Positions 19,611 through 28,383 of a stretch of DNA of 64,000 nt are shown one piece after another. How positions within the stretch are numbered: position 1 is the stretch's first letter; every line of letters starts with the position of its first letter. The position numbers were made by a program, and so were the translations under genes. Source of the stretch: Brevundimonas sp. (lineage in GTDB: Bacteria; Pseudomonadota; Alphaproteobacteria; Caulobacterales; Caulobacteraceae); the NCBI RefSeq assembly GCF_030656255.1, contig NZ_JAUSOE010000026.1, positions 1 to 64,000 on the forward strand, given 5' to 3'. The notes under the pieces are model-generated. The model worked only from the letters and a program-made list of their open reading frames with translations. It ran no database searches and had not been told where the DNA came from.

Positions 19611-21089
19611 TTAGCCGGGGGCCTGACCGCCTTCGGACGCCGGGCGCGTGCGGTGCGAACGGTTCAGCCGCTTCCACGGCCGCCAGGCGTCCGTCGACGA
19701 GGTGGGGTCGCCCAGTTGCCATTCGGCGAAGATCCGCTGGATCTGCGTCGGCGGATCGGATCCCAGCGGCTTCAGCCGGTCGCTGGCGAAGCTGCAAATG
19801 GCCGCCCCCGTCGATCCCAAAACCGCCTCCACCGCCGCGAAATCGTCGGCGGGAACCCCGATCCAGTGACCGATGGTGCGGTGACGGTGATGGACGATGA
19901 CCGCCCGACCGGCGGCATCGGTCGGTTCGACGGCGACGTCGCATTCGGTGTCCAGCCCCATCGACCGGTTGTTCAGATTGGACGAGCCGATCCGCAGCAG
20001 CCGATCATCGATGATCGACACCTTGGCGTGGACAATGATCCGGTCGCCCTCCGCCGTGAGGGGCGCGAAAGCGAAGAAGCGATTGTACTTATCGGCCCTT
20101 TCCAACCGGTACAGCACCTCGGCGCGGGCCGTGTCCATAGTCATGCTGTCGAACCAGCTAGGGCTCTTGCCTGTCGAAACCAGCACCACTTCCGGACCGT
20201 CCACCTCGGCCAGACGCTCGGCCAGGGCGGCGGCGATGATCGGCGAGGTGAAATACTGGTTCTCAAAATAGATCAGGCGCTTCGCCCGCCGGATCGCCTC
20301 CAGATACAGGGCCTCGTTCTCACGCACCTCGTGGCGGCCGCTCCATTTGGGTTCGGTGCGGGCGATGCCGACCGGCGCCTCGGTCATCTGCACCGGCACG
20401 CCGTCAGGCCAGGGGTCGCTCTTCACCTCGTCCGGCACGGTCCGTTCCCAGGTCGCCTTGAACCAGCGTTCGCGCGCCAGATCGCCCAAGGCGCGAGCGG
20501 CCGGCCCATCCATCACGCACATCACCTCATGCCGGGCCTTGCAGATCACGCCGTTCGGCAGGGCGCGACGCGGATCTCCGTCCAGATGCTCGTCGGAATC
20601 CCACCGATCCGTCGAGATGTCGCCTCCGCCGCAGAAGGCGACGCGGTCGTCGATGACGATGACCTTCTGGTGGTGGCAGGCGCCGATGGGGCCAGGGGCG
20701 TCCATACGGAACTCGACCATCCGCTTGCGGAACCAGCGCTGGGCCCGGTGGGGATAGAAGCCCTGGGACGCTGCGATCAGCAAGGGCGACTTCCAGATCA
20801 GCAGCCGGATATCCAGGTCCGGCTTGCGCTTCACCAGCATGCGCAGCTGGTGGCCGATTTCATGCTGTTTTTCGCCGGGCCGGGTCTCGGGGTCCAGGTG
20901 GGTGCGGGGATCGAATTGCCAGCCCAGGACGACGATGGATCGTTCCGCCTTCTGAAGGGCGGAGGACAGGGCGTCGAAATAGGTTTCGTTCTCCATCAGG
21001 ATGGAAAACCTGTGCGCGATTTCGCTGCGCCAGACGCCCGCTCCGGGGGTCAGCAGACTGCCGTCATAGCTGTCGCCGTCTTGGGTCAT
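19611..21089 (-). CDS. Phospholipase D/cardiolipin synthase-like protein
   Basis: A 492-aa member of the PLD superfamily with two HKD catalytic motifs: CHHQKVIVIDD near residue 160 and IVHAKVSIIDD near residue 355, followed by GSSNLNNRSMGLDTE. Two motifs in one chain form one active site. Such enzymes make or hydrolyse phosphatidyl linkages; cardiolipin synthase is likely by resemblance, but the protein lacks the two N-terminal transmembrane helices of ClsA, so a ClsB/ClsC-like or PLD hydrolase role is equally possible. Monocistronic, with its stop directly adjacent to the convergent EEP gene. Confidence 0.86.
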   Translation of the reverse strand: MTQDGDSYDGSLLTPGAGVWRSEIAHRFSILMENETYFDALSSALQKAERSIVVLGWQFDPRTHLDPETRPGEKQHEIGHQLRMLVKRKPDLDIRLLIWKSPLLIAASQGFYPHRAQRWFRKRMVEFRMDAPGPIGACHHQKVIVIDDRVAFCGGGDISTDRWDSDEHLDGDPRRALPNGVICKARHEVMCVMDGPAARALGDLARERWFKATWERTVPDEVKSDPWPDGVPVQMTEAPVGIARTEPKWSGRHEVRENEALYLEAIRRAKRLIYFENQYFTSPIIAAALAERLAEVDGPEVVLVSTGKSPSWFDSMTMDTARAEVLYRLERADKYNRFFAFAPLTAEGDRIIVHAKVSIIDDRLLRIGSSNLNNRSMGLDTECDVAVEPTDAAGRAVIVHHRHRTIGHWIGVPADDFAAVEAVLGSTGAAICSFASDRLKPLGSDPPTQIQRIFAEWQLGDPTSSTDAWRPWKRLNRSHRTRPASEGGQAPG

Positions 21090-21251
21090 TCAGCCTGCCT
21101 GCCCGATTCGCATGACACCGCGATGCGGACGCCCTCGCCTTCTCCGTTTCATGCACATCACGCTCGGTCAATCTTTACGCAGCGGGATTGTGACGTTCGC
21201 CAAAAAGGCGCATAAAACAATCGGCCATGGGGGCTGTGGGAGACGCCTTCT

Positions 21252-21431
21252 ATGCAGGCGCTTGTGGAACTGATCGCAGGCTTCATTGCATTGCTGGCGG
21301 CTGCCGTATTGTCGCAGTTCGGCGTTGATATCCATTCACCCCAGCCTGCTGAGCGCGAAGTGCACCGCAGCTCAGACTGCCGTCCGGACAAGGCCGCCGC
21401 CTTCACTGCAGAAACCAAGCGCGATTGCTGA
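21252..21431 (+). CDS. Small single-pass membrane protein (59 aa)
   Basis: A short open frame not recognised as any named family. The ATG has a GGGAG ribosome site 8-9 nt upstream. Residues 2-24 (ALVELIAGFIALLAAAVLSQ) are a clean hydrophobic helix; the remainder is a hydrophilic tail with two Cys residues (positions 43 and 59, the last residue). It lies alone on the plus strand between the PLD gene and tipN, 94 nt before the tipN start. A good ribosome site, an intact helix and a defined tail argue for expression, but conservation cannot be tested here. Confidence 0.55.
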   Translation: MQALVELIAGFIALLAAAVLSQFGVDIHSPQPAEREVHRSSDCRPDKAAAFTAETKRDC

Positions 21432-21482
21432 TCGCGAACAGTCCACGTCTGTTGGATCTGTACGGCTTGGACCTTGGGTTTT

Positions 21483-21501
21483 GACTCGCTAGGGTCGAAT
21501 C
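21483..21501. promoter_or_regulatory. Two GANTC (CcrM-type) sites upstream of tipN
   Basis: GACTC at 21483-21487 and GAATC at 21497-21501 lie 25-43 nt before the tipN ATG, with a third GAATC at 21528-21532. In Caulobacterales GANTC is methylated by CcrM and read by GcrA at cell-cycle promoters. Control of this gene by them is an inference from site clustering. Confidence 0.4.
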
Positions 21502-21525
21502 GGCGCGTTTTCGCGCGCCGCGCGC

Positions 21526-24222
21526 ATGAATCGAGCTCGACGCCTGATGAAATCCCGTAACCGGCCGCCGCTTAAACTGACCAACGAAGAGGCTGTCCCG
21601 CCCCTCGAGGCGTCCGATACGCCTGCGTCTGACACCGAAACCGAGATCGAGGTGGAGCCGACGCTGAAGGTTGAGGCCGAGCCGCACGCGGAAATGGAGC
21701 CCCTGCCCGCGCGGCCTCCCGAACGGCCCATGTCCGAACGTCGCCGCCGCCGTTTGGCGGAAGAGGCGCGTCAGGCCGAGGAACGCGCCGCAGCCGCTCT
21801 GAAACCTAAGCCAGAGCCCCTGCCCGAGGCCAGGCCTGCCCCGCCGCCGGTGGAACCTCTTGACGTCATTCCGACCCTCGCGCCGGAGATCGATCCGGAA
21901 CCGATGTTCGAATCCTCCGCCGCTGTCGAGATGGCCGTGGCCGCAGGCAAGCCCCCGGCGCCGTTCGAGCTGTCGTCGCCTCAGACCCTGAGATCAAGCG
22001 TTTCCGCCCGTGCGGCAGCCACCGCGAGCGGGCGGACCGCCTATCTGATCGCCGTCCTGGCCTCCGCCCTGTGGATCGGCGGCGTGGCTTCATGGGCGGC
22101 TTATGAGTTCGGCTCCGGCGCGTCGGAACTGGATCCGTTGCGCTTCGCCATCTACGCCCTGATGGCGCTGGCCCCGGCCGGCCTCGCCATCATGTTGGCC
22201 CACGCTGTCCGTCAGGGCGCCGGCCTAGCCGCCGAGACTCGGCGCGCCCGCGATATGGCCGAGGCCCTGGTCGCCCCCACCGCCCTGGCCGCCCAGCAGA
22301 CCGGCCAGGTGCTGAATTCCCTACGGACCGATATCGACCACGCAGCCCTCGCGGCCGAACGCGCTCGTAACGACATGGTCCTGTTGCGCCAGGCCCTGGC
22401 CGAGGAGACGGATCGCCTGAACGCGGCGGCTGAGAACGCCGGCCGTACGGCGCGTCGCCTGACCGAAAACCTGGCGCGCGAGCGTGATCAGATGCAGACA
22501 CTGGGCGTCCATCTCGACAGCCAGGCCACAGGCGTCATCGATGCGGTCGAGCGTCAGTCGCGCATGGTCGCCGACGCCTCCGACCTGGCCCAGGCCCAAC
22601 TCCGCGAGGCCGAAGCCGCCCTGGCCGCTCGCGCCGCCGATCTGGCCGCCGCCGCCGGCGAGGCCCAGGACGCCGCCCGCGTCGCCGCCGATGACCTGGC
22701 CCGCCAGACCATCCGCCTGGAAAACGCCGGATCCGGCGTGGCCGAACAGATTCAGTCGGTTGAACAGGGGCTGAGCCAGCAGCGCGCCGCTCTGGTCACG
22801 GCCGCCTACGCCCTGCGTACCGATCAGGAGGACTTCTCCGCCCAGGTCGAGAGCCAGCGCGCCCAACTCGTCGAAAATCTGTCGGCGACACGCACCGCCG
22901 CCGATGAAATGGGCCGGACGTCTCAGACCTCGATCGAGAGCCTGCGCGAGATCCTGGAAGCCGCCGGCGACCAGTTCCGCGCCCTGGTGGACATGTCCCA
23001 GCGCGAGGCTGACGGTTTCGACGCCGCCACCAAGGTTTCGCTGGATCGGTTCGAGGCCCTGGCCGCCGACGCCCGCGATACCCTGATGGAGGAAACCCGC
23101 CGCGCCCTGGAACAGATGCGCGCCACGGCGGAAGACTCCCGCGCCGCCGCCGCCGACGCCTCCGAACAGGCGCGACTGCGCGCCGACCGGCTGGGCGAGG
23201 CCCTGTTCGAGGCGGCCCAAAAGGCCGATCAGGCCGCCGACGCCCGGATCGAGGACGCCCGTCGCATCGTCGGCCAGACCTCCGGCCTGGTCGATGAGGC
23301 CGGAGAGCGGATGGTCAAGCGGTTGGAAAGCCTGGTGGATCGCCTCAACTCGGCCCTGTCGGAGATCGACACCGCCGTGGCCGATGTGGACGAACGCGCC
23401 GCCCGCCTGCCGGAACAGGCGCGCGCCCGCGTCGACGCCGTGCGGGCCAGCGTAGAGGAAGGCCTGGCCTCGCTCGCCGCCGCCTCGCGCAAGGCCGCCG
23501 AGGACACCGAGGCTCTGGATGTCGGCTTCCAGGAACGGGTTCGCCGCAACTATGACATGCTGACCGAGGCCGTGCGTCTGATGGGCGTGGTGTCCGGCGA
23601 CGCCCCGACCGGCCGGCTTCGCGAGGCTCCGCCCGAGCCGGAACGTCTTCGCCAGCCGCGAAGCGCGACCCCGACAGAGCCGTTGCCGGAAGACAAGGCG
23701 GCCGACAGAGGCTTCGGGCTTCGTAATCGTCTGCGTCTCGCTCCGACGGAAACGCCACGCGCCGCGCCGACGCCGGACGCCGGCCTCGACTGGAATGATC
23801 TGGTGTCCAACGGGCGCGACGATCAACCGCTGGAACTGGACACCCCGACGGCCAGCCCTGCCGAAACCGCCGCCCTGTCGGAGCGAGTCGCCGCCGCCAT
23901 CCGCCGCATGGGCGTTGATCCCAATGCGCTCCTGCCCCGTTCACGCGTGGAAGAGGCGGCGCGTCTGCTTGGAAACGGCGACGCCGACGGCGCACGTCGC
24001 ATCGTCCGTCGCGTGGCTCCGGCGGCCGTCCGCAGCGTCTCGCGCCGCGTGCTCAGCGACCCGGAACTGCGCACCGACGCCGAACGCTATGTGGCCGTGT
24101 TTGCACAGGACATTTCGTCCTATGCGCGGGCCGGCGACACCCTGGCCGTGCAGAACCGGCTGGCCTCTGACGGAGGGCGCGCCTTCATGTTGCTGGATGC
24201 TGCGGTGGGCGACCTCGGTTGA
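21526..24222 (+). CDS. tipN: TipN-like polarity/new-pole marker protein
   Basis: An 898-aa protein with the architecture of Caulobacter TipN: an acidic, proline-rich cytoplasmic N-terminus (residues ~1-165), two transmembrane helices (~170-192, AYLIAVLASALWIGG, and ~203-226, FAIYALMALAPAGLAIML), then about 450 residues of Ala/Glu/Arg-rich coiled coil (~235-690), a Pro-rich linker and a small helical C-terminal domain. TipN marks the new pole from the division site and orients flagellum placement and ParA-driven segregation. The assignment rests on architecture and lineage, as coiled-coil composition alone is not diagnostic. An alternative start is the ATG at 21547 (MKSRNRPP). Confidence 0.72.
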   Translation: MNRARRLMKSRNRPPLKLTNEEAVPPLEASDTPASDTETEIEVEPTLKVEAEPHAEMEPLPARPPERPMSERRRRRLAEEARQAEERAAAALKPKPEPLPEARPAPPPVEPLDVIPTLAPEIDPEPMFESSAAVEMAVAAGKPPAPFELSSPQTLRSSVSARAAATASGRTAYLIAVLASALWIGGVASWAAYEFGSGASELDPLRFAIYALMALAPAGLAIMLAHAVRQGAGLAAETRRARDMAEALVAPTALAAQQTGQVLNSLRTDIDHAALAAERARNDMVLLRQALAEETDRLNAAAENAGRTARRLTENLARERDQMQTLGVHLDSQATGVIDAVERQSRMVADASDLAQAQLREAEAALAARAADLAAAAGEAQDAARVAADDLARQTIRLENAGSGVAEQIQSVEQGLSQQRAALVTAAYALRTDQEDFSAQVESQRAQLVENLSATRTAADEMGRTSQTSIESLREILEAAGDQFRALVDMSQREADGFDAATKVSLDRFEALAADARDTLMEETRRALEQMRATAEDSRAAAADASEQARLRADRLGEALFEAAQKADQAADARIEDARRIVGQTSGLVDEAGERMVKRLESLVDRLNSALSEIDTAVADVDERAARLPEQARARVDAVRASVEEGLASLAAASRKAAEDTEALDVGFQERVRRNYDMLTEAVRLMGVVSGDAPTGRLREAPPEPERLRQPRSATPTEPLPEDKAADRGFGLRNRLRLAPTETPRAAPTPDAGLDWNDLVSNGRDDQPLELDTPTASPAETAALSERVAAAIRRMGVDPNALLPRSRVEEAARLLGNGDADGARRIVRRVAPAAVRSVSRRVLSDPELRTDAERYVAVFAQDISSYARAGDTLAVQNRLASDGGRAFMLLDAAVGDLG

Positions 24223-24300
24223 GGCTTGACGGCGGACCCAAGTTCGAGCCACCTGCCTTGGTCACGAAAACGTCACGCGCTGGGCGGGGTTAGGGTCAAA

Positions 24301-24882
24301 ATGACGGACGAGACCGACCGGCCGGACCGACGCCCCGGTATCGCGATCTGCGCTTATGACGGCGAGAGCGGCTGGGATCTGGTCGAGGATCTGTCGGGCG
24401 AAGCTTGGAGCCCCCCAGGCGCCCGTACGATCCGCGTGTCCAAGGGCGACCCGGACGCCCTGGCCGACGCCTTGGGCGCCTATCTGAAGTCCGGCGACTG
24501 CCGCGCAGTTCTATTGGTCGGCCGCACCCAGAAGGGCGCCGGCTTCCGCCTCCAGATGCGGGCTGAAAACCGGGCTTTGGATCGAAAGGACCGTCTGTCC
24601 GTCACCGGTCCGGGGTTGGCCCGCACGACCGCCCCGGTCGCCGACATCCTGCGCGCCCTTCACGCCTCCGGCCTGCCCGCCGAAGCTTCGTCAGAGGCCG
24701 AGGACGACGCCGGCTCTTATCTGCTCTATCGCATTCTGGCCGACCTCGACGATGGGCCGCACACCCCCGCCGTGGGCCTGTTGCGCACGCCGGCGTCCGC
24801 CGATGAGACGGCGGTGAAGAAGGCGGTCAAGGCCGCCGCCTCGATCATGGCCGGCCATATGGCCCTGTCCCCGCGAACCTAG
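24301..24882 (+). CDS. Pyroglutamyl-peptidase-like protein without catalytic residues
   Basis: A 193-aa cytoplasmic protein. Parts recall peptidase family C15 (pyroglutamyl peptidase I): a central VLLVGRTQ strand, a LRALHASGLPAEAS segment, then DAGSYLLYRIL where active Pcp has the xDAGTYLCN block with its nucleophilic Cys, and a later GLLRTP where Pcp has FIHVP with its catalytic His. Both catalytic positions appear substituted (Leu for Cys, no His), so if homologous it is a dead enzyme, perhaps a binding protein. I start at the ATG at 24301; an in-frame ATG at 24226 has weaker context. Convergent with the MFS gene (4-nt overlap). Confidence 0.5.
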   Translation: MTDETDRPDRRPGIAICAYDGESGWDLVEDLSGEAWSPPGARTIRVSKGDPDALADALGAYLKSGDCRAVLLVGRTQKGAGFRLQMRAENRALDRKDRLSVTGPGLARTTAPVADILRALHASGLPAEASSEAEDDAGSYLLYRILADLDDGPHTPAVGLLRTPASADETAVKKAVKAAASIMAGHMALSPRT

Positions 24883-26048
24883 GCCCGAGCAACCAGCATC
24901 GGTTTCAAAGCCATGACGGCGATCAGGCCCAACCCGGCCAGCCCCGCCATCGCCAGATAACCGCCGGCGCCATAGGCGTCATACAGCGGACCGCTGGCCA
25001 GGGTCGCCAAGCCGATCAGAACCCCCGCCGATAAGGTGGAACTCAGGGTCTGGGCCGCCGTCTGGCTGTCGCGGGGCGCCAGCCGCTCGATCAGTTCGAT
25101 CCCGGCCAGATAGCTGGCCGCAAAACTGAGGGCGTGCAGCGCCTGGAGCGGCCACAAGGCCCACAGCGTGGGAACCGCCGCCATCAGCCCCCAGCGCAGC
25201 ACAGCCGCCAACGCAGCGAGCGCCAGCAGCGACCAGGCTCCGATCCCGCGCCGCCGACGCCAGGGATCGACAATCCACATGAAGCCGATCTCGGCCGCCA
25301 CGGCGAAGGCCCACAACAGCCCAGTCAGATGCGATTCGATCCCTTGGCCCCGCCAAACGATGGCGGAGAAACCATAGTAGAAGGCATGGGCCGCCTGCAC
25401 CGCGCCGATGGCGACCAGGGCCGTCACCAGAACCGGATCTTTCAACAGTCGCCCCATGCCCCGAAACCGATCCCAGCCGGGGATCGGTGGGCCGTCGTGC
25501 ACCGGCTCGGCAGGCAGCACCCGCCAGGCCACGACCGCTATGCCCAGACAGGCCAGGGTCACGCCGATGATGACCGCCTCGGGTCCCGTCGCCCGAAGGA
25601 TGAAGCCCACGGCGATATTGGCCACGACAAAGGCGGCTGACCCGAACCCACGCGGCACGGCGAAGCTGAACCCCTCACGACGCGCCAGCCGCAAGGCAAG
25701 CACGTCGGTCAGGGGGATGATCGCCGCCGCCCCCGTCGCGCCGATGAACCAGCAGACCGCCCATGCTGCGAATCCCTCGGACAGGCCCGCGGCCCCGTAT
25801 CCCAGGCCGGCCACGGCGGCGAGAAGCGCGATGGGCGTGCGGCGATAGCGAAAACCATCGGCCCAGACCGCCAGGGCGGGACCCGTGACCAGCCGGCCCA
25901 GCATGGGCGCCGCCAGAAGAACACCGATCTCCGCCCCGCTCAGCCCCTGGGCGCGCATCCACAGGCCGGCGTAAGGCAGGCTGACGCCCAATCCGCCGAA
26001 CATCAGGACGTATTGCAGCGCCGCACGCGATCTGGATCCCAATTCCAT
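24879..26048 (-). CDS. MFS transporter (MFS_1-like / HcaT-type)
   Basis: A 389-aa inner-membrane transporter with about 12 hydrophobic helices in two six-helix halves. The N-terminal SLPYAGLWMRAQGLSGAEIG and VWADGFRYRR loop resemble the MFS_1-like group that includes the phenylpropionate transporter HcaT and nucleoside permeases. Substrate cannot be stated. It is a single gene, its last codons overlapping the convergent Pcp-like gene, and divergent from DUF423. Confidence 0.8.
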   Translation of the reverse strand: MELGSRSRAALQYVLMFGGLGVSLPYAGLWMRAQGLSGAEIGVLLAAPMLGRLVTGPALAVWADGFRYRRTPIALLAAVAGLGYGAAGLSEGFAAWAVCWFIGATGAAAIIPLTDVLALRLARREGFSFAVPRGFGSAAFVVANIAVGFILRATGPEAVIIGVTLACLGIAVVAWRVLPAEPVHDGPPIPGWDRFRGMGRLLKDPVLVTALVAIGAVQAAHAFYYGFSAIVWRGQGIESHLTGLLWAFAVAAEIGFMWIVDPWRRRRGIGAWSLLALAALAAVLRWGLMAAVPTLWALWPLQALHALSFAASYLAGIELIERLAPRDSQTAAQTLSSTLSAGVLIGLATLASGPLYDAYGAGGYLAMAGLAGLGLIAVMALKPMLVARA

Positions 26049-26096
26049 CGCCCGCGCATAGCAGACTTCCCGGATTCGTCAGGTTAGGTTCGTTGC

Positions 26097-26453
26097 ATGA
26101 CACCGAGTCGCAATCTGATCGTCTTCGCCGCGCTCAATGGGGCCCTGGCCGTCGCCCTCGGCGCCTTTGCGGCCCATGGGACGGGGCCTCAGGTCAAGAC
26201 GCTGCTGTCCACCGGCACCCATTACCAACTGGCCCACGCCGTCTTCGCCCTGGCTTGCGCCCTGTGGACCGGCGGCGGGCGATGGGCGCGGATCGCCGGC
26301 TGGCTGGGGGCGGCGGGCGGGCTCGTCTTCTCGCTGGCCCTGGCCATCCTCGCCCTGCTCAGCCTGCCCGTCATGGGCGCCGTCGCCCCGATCGGCGGAC
26401 TGCTGATGATCGCCGGTTGGCTTTGCCTGGCCTTTGCGGCATTGCGTTCCTAA
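26097..26453 (+). CDS. DUF423 family membrane protein
   Basis: A 118-aa protein of four predicted transmembrane helices. The sequence AALNGALAVALGAFAAHG near residue 10, then THYQLAHAVFALACAL, is characteristic of DUF423 (YgdD-like) inner-membrane proteins, whose function is not established. It begins 48 nt from the divergent MFS gene and is 46 nt upstream of proline iminopeptidase, with which it may be cotranscribed. Confidence 0.88.
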   Translation: MTPSRNLIVFAALNGALAVALGAFAAHGTGPQVKTLLSTGTHYQLAHAVFALACALWTGGGRWARIAGWLGAAGGLVFSLALAILALLSLPVMGAVAPIGGLLMIAGWLCLAFAALRS

Positions 26454-26499
26454 TCCTCAGTAAGGCCGCATACGGGCCCAATAGAAAGACCTCGAAAGC

Positions 26500-27474
26500 A
26501 TGGCCTTCCCCACGCCCGTCGAGCCGCGTCGCGAACTCTATCCCGAGATCGAACCCTTCGCCTCCGGCTGGATGACCACCGACGGCGTCCACGAAATCTA
26601 TTATGAGGAAAGCGGCAATCCGCAGGGCCGGCCGGTCCTGGTGCTGCACGGCGGACCCGGCGGCGCCGTCAATCCCGGCATGCGTCGTTTCTTCGATCCG
26701 GCCCAGTATCGGATCATTATGTTCGATCAGCGCGGTTGCGGCCAATCCCGCCCCAACGCCTCGCTGGAAGACAACACCACCTGGACCTTGATCGAGGATA
26801 TCGAACGGCTGCGCGAGCGCTGCGGCGTCGACAAATGGGTGGTGTTCGGCGGGTCCTGGGGCTCGACCCTTTCCATGGCCTACGCCATCACCCATCCGGA
26901 ACGGGTCCTGGCCCTGGTTCTGCGCGGCATCTTCCTGCTGACCAAGAAGGAGCTGCACTGGTTCTATCAGGACGGCGCCTCGATGATCTTCCCAGACGCC
27001 TGGGAAAGGTTTGTCGCCCCCATACCCGAAGCCGAGCGCGGCGACCTGATGGGCGCCTATTACAAGCGTCTGATCGGCGACGACGTGGCTGACCGCGAGC
27101 GCTGCGCGGTCGCCTGGTCCAGTTGGGAAGGCGAGACGGTCAGCGTCGAGGGCCCCAAGGCCAAGCCGGACAAGTTCGCCGAACCTGAATTCGCCGTCGC
27201 CTTCGCCCGGATTGAGAACTGGTTCTTCACCAACGCCGGCTTCTTCCCCGAGGACGGCTGGATCGTGAAGAATGTGGACCGGATGCGCCACATCCCCTGC
27301 TGGATCGCCCAGGGCCGGTTCGATGTCGTCACCCCCATCGCTAGCGCCTGGTCCCTGCACCGGGCCTGGCCCGAGGCCAGGCTGGATATCGTGGCCGACG
27401 CCGGCCACGCGTCTTCGGAACCGGGCATCGTCGACAGTCTGGTCCGCGCCACCGATTGGGCCGCCGGCCTCTAG
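26500..27474 (+). CDS. pip: Proline iminopeptidase
   Basis: A cytoplasmic alpha/beta hydrolase (324 aa, peptidase S33) that removes N-terminal proline from peptides. Visible are the oxyanion HGGPGG near residue 50, MFDQRGCGQS near residue 75, the nucleophile elbow GGSWGSTLS with Ser near 115, the cap domain, and Asp in GRFDVVTP with His in DAGHASSEP near 305. Length and motifs match Pip throughout. A strong intrinsic terminator follows its stop within 10 nt. Confidence 0.94.
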   Translation: MAFPTPVEPRRELYPEIEPFASGWMTTDGVHEIYYEESGNPQGRPVLVLHGGPGGAVNPGMRRFFDPAQYRIIMFDQRGCGQSRPNASLEDNTTWTLIEDIERLRERCGVDKWVVFGGSWGSTLSMAYAITHPERVLALVLRGIFLLTKKELHWFYQDGASMIFPDAWERFVAPIPEAERGDLMGAYYKRLIGDDVADRERCAVAWSSWEGETVSVEGPKAKPDKFAEPEFAVAFARIENWFFTNAGFFPEDGWIVKNVDRMRHIPCWIAQGRFDVVTPIASAWSLHRAWPEARLDIVADAGHASSEPGIVDSLVRATDWAAGL

Positions 27475-27479
27475 CCACG

Positions 27480-27513
27480 AAAAGCCGCCGCTCCGAAGGG
27501 AACGGCGGCTTTT
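27480..27513 (+). terminator. Intrinsic terminator after pip
   Basis: An 11-bp perfect stem (AAAAGCCGCCG / CGGCGGCTTTT) with a 12-nt loop, ending in TTTT, lies just after the pip stop. It is symmetrical (A-run on one side, T-run on the other), so it could serve both strands and also face the end of the convergent pirin gene. Confidence 0.85.
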
Positions 27514-27566
27514 GCTATTCAGCCTGATGGCGTCCGGGCCTTGTGCGGCCCGGTTGATCGGATGAC

Positions 27567-28265
27567 CTAGGCTGCGTCCACCAGCACGATTTCAGCGTCC
27601 GAGATCGCCGTGACCGTCACGACATCCTCCTGGGCGATGGCGGCGCCGTCACGGGCGTTCAACCGAACGCCATTGACCTCGATCTCGCCCTTGGCCGGCA
27701 CCAGATAGGCCCGGCGGGTCGCGCCCAGCGCATAGTCGGCGCTGTCGCCGGCCTTCAGCGTGGCCGCCACGATCCGCGCATCAGTGCGGATCGGCAGCGC
27801 ATCCGCATCGCCTTCAAAGCCCGAGGCCAGGACCACGAACTGGCCCGAACGCTCGCCCTTGGGGAAGGGTTTGGTGCCCCAGCTGGGCGCCTCGCCGCGC
27901 TTGGTCGGCTCGATCCAGATCTGGAAGATCCGGGTCAGGTCCGGCTCGGCGTTGTACTCCGAGTGGCGGATACCGGTGCCGGCGCTCATCACCTGGACGT
28001 CGCCGGCCACGGTGCGGCCCTTGTTGCCCAGGCTGTCCTCGTGGGTGATGGCCCCGTCGCGGACATAGGTGATGATCTCCATATCGGCGTGGGGGTGGGG
28101 CGGGAAGCCGGTGCCGGCGGCGATCTCGTCGTCGTTCCAGACCCGCAGATTGCCCCAGCTCATCCGCTTGGGATCATAATAGTTGGCGAAGGAGAAGTGA
28201 TGCTTAGCGTTCAGCCAACCGTGGTTGGCGCCGCCCAGCGATTCAAAAGATCTGCGCTCGATCAT
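27567..28265 (-). CDS. Pirin family protein
   Basis: A 232-aa bicupin of the pirin family. The metal-binding residues of the first cupin are visible in PHPHADMEIITY near residue 57 and GTGIRHSEYN near residue 100; the C-terminal cupin is less conserved, as usual. The reading frame extends upstream to 28583, but the family begins at MIERRSFES (ATG 28265, AGGA upstream). Some pirins have quercetinase-type activity, others bind partners; function here is undefined. It is divergent from a LysR gene, a very common pairing that suggests regulation by it. Confidence 0.9.
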   Translation of the reverse strand: MIERRSFESLGGANHGWLNAKHHFSFANYYDPKRMSWGNLRVWNDDEIAAGTGFPPHPHADMEIITYVRDGAITHEDSLGNKGRTVAGDVQVMSAGTGIRHSEYNAEPDLTRIFQIWIEPTKRGEAPSWGTKPFPKGERSGQFVVLASGFEGDADALPIRTDARIVAATLKAGDSADYALGATRRAYLVPAKGEIEVNGVRLNARDGAAIAQEDVVTVTAISDAEIVLVDAA

Positions 28266-28383
28266 CGGAGTATCCTCAGGCCGGGCCGTCCCGGCGTCAT
28301 TGACTTGACGCCAAGATAGAGATCGACGACCGAACAGAAATAGAAACACCTGAAACTCATCGTTTCCCAGCCGAGAGCGCTTC

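Noticed and set aside
22321..23826. Long minus-strand open frame (501 aa) opposite tipN
   Set aside because: Gly/Leu-rich composition typical of an antisense shadow of an Ala/Glu/Arg coiled coil; no ribosome site or family motif.
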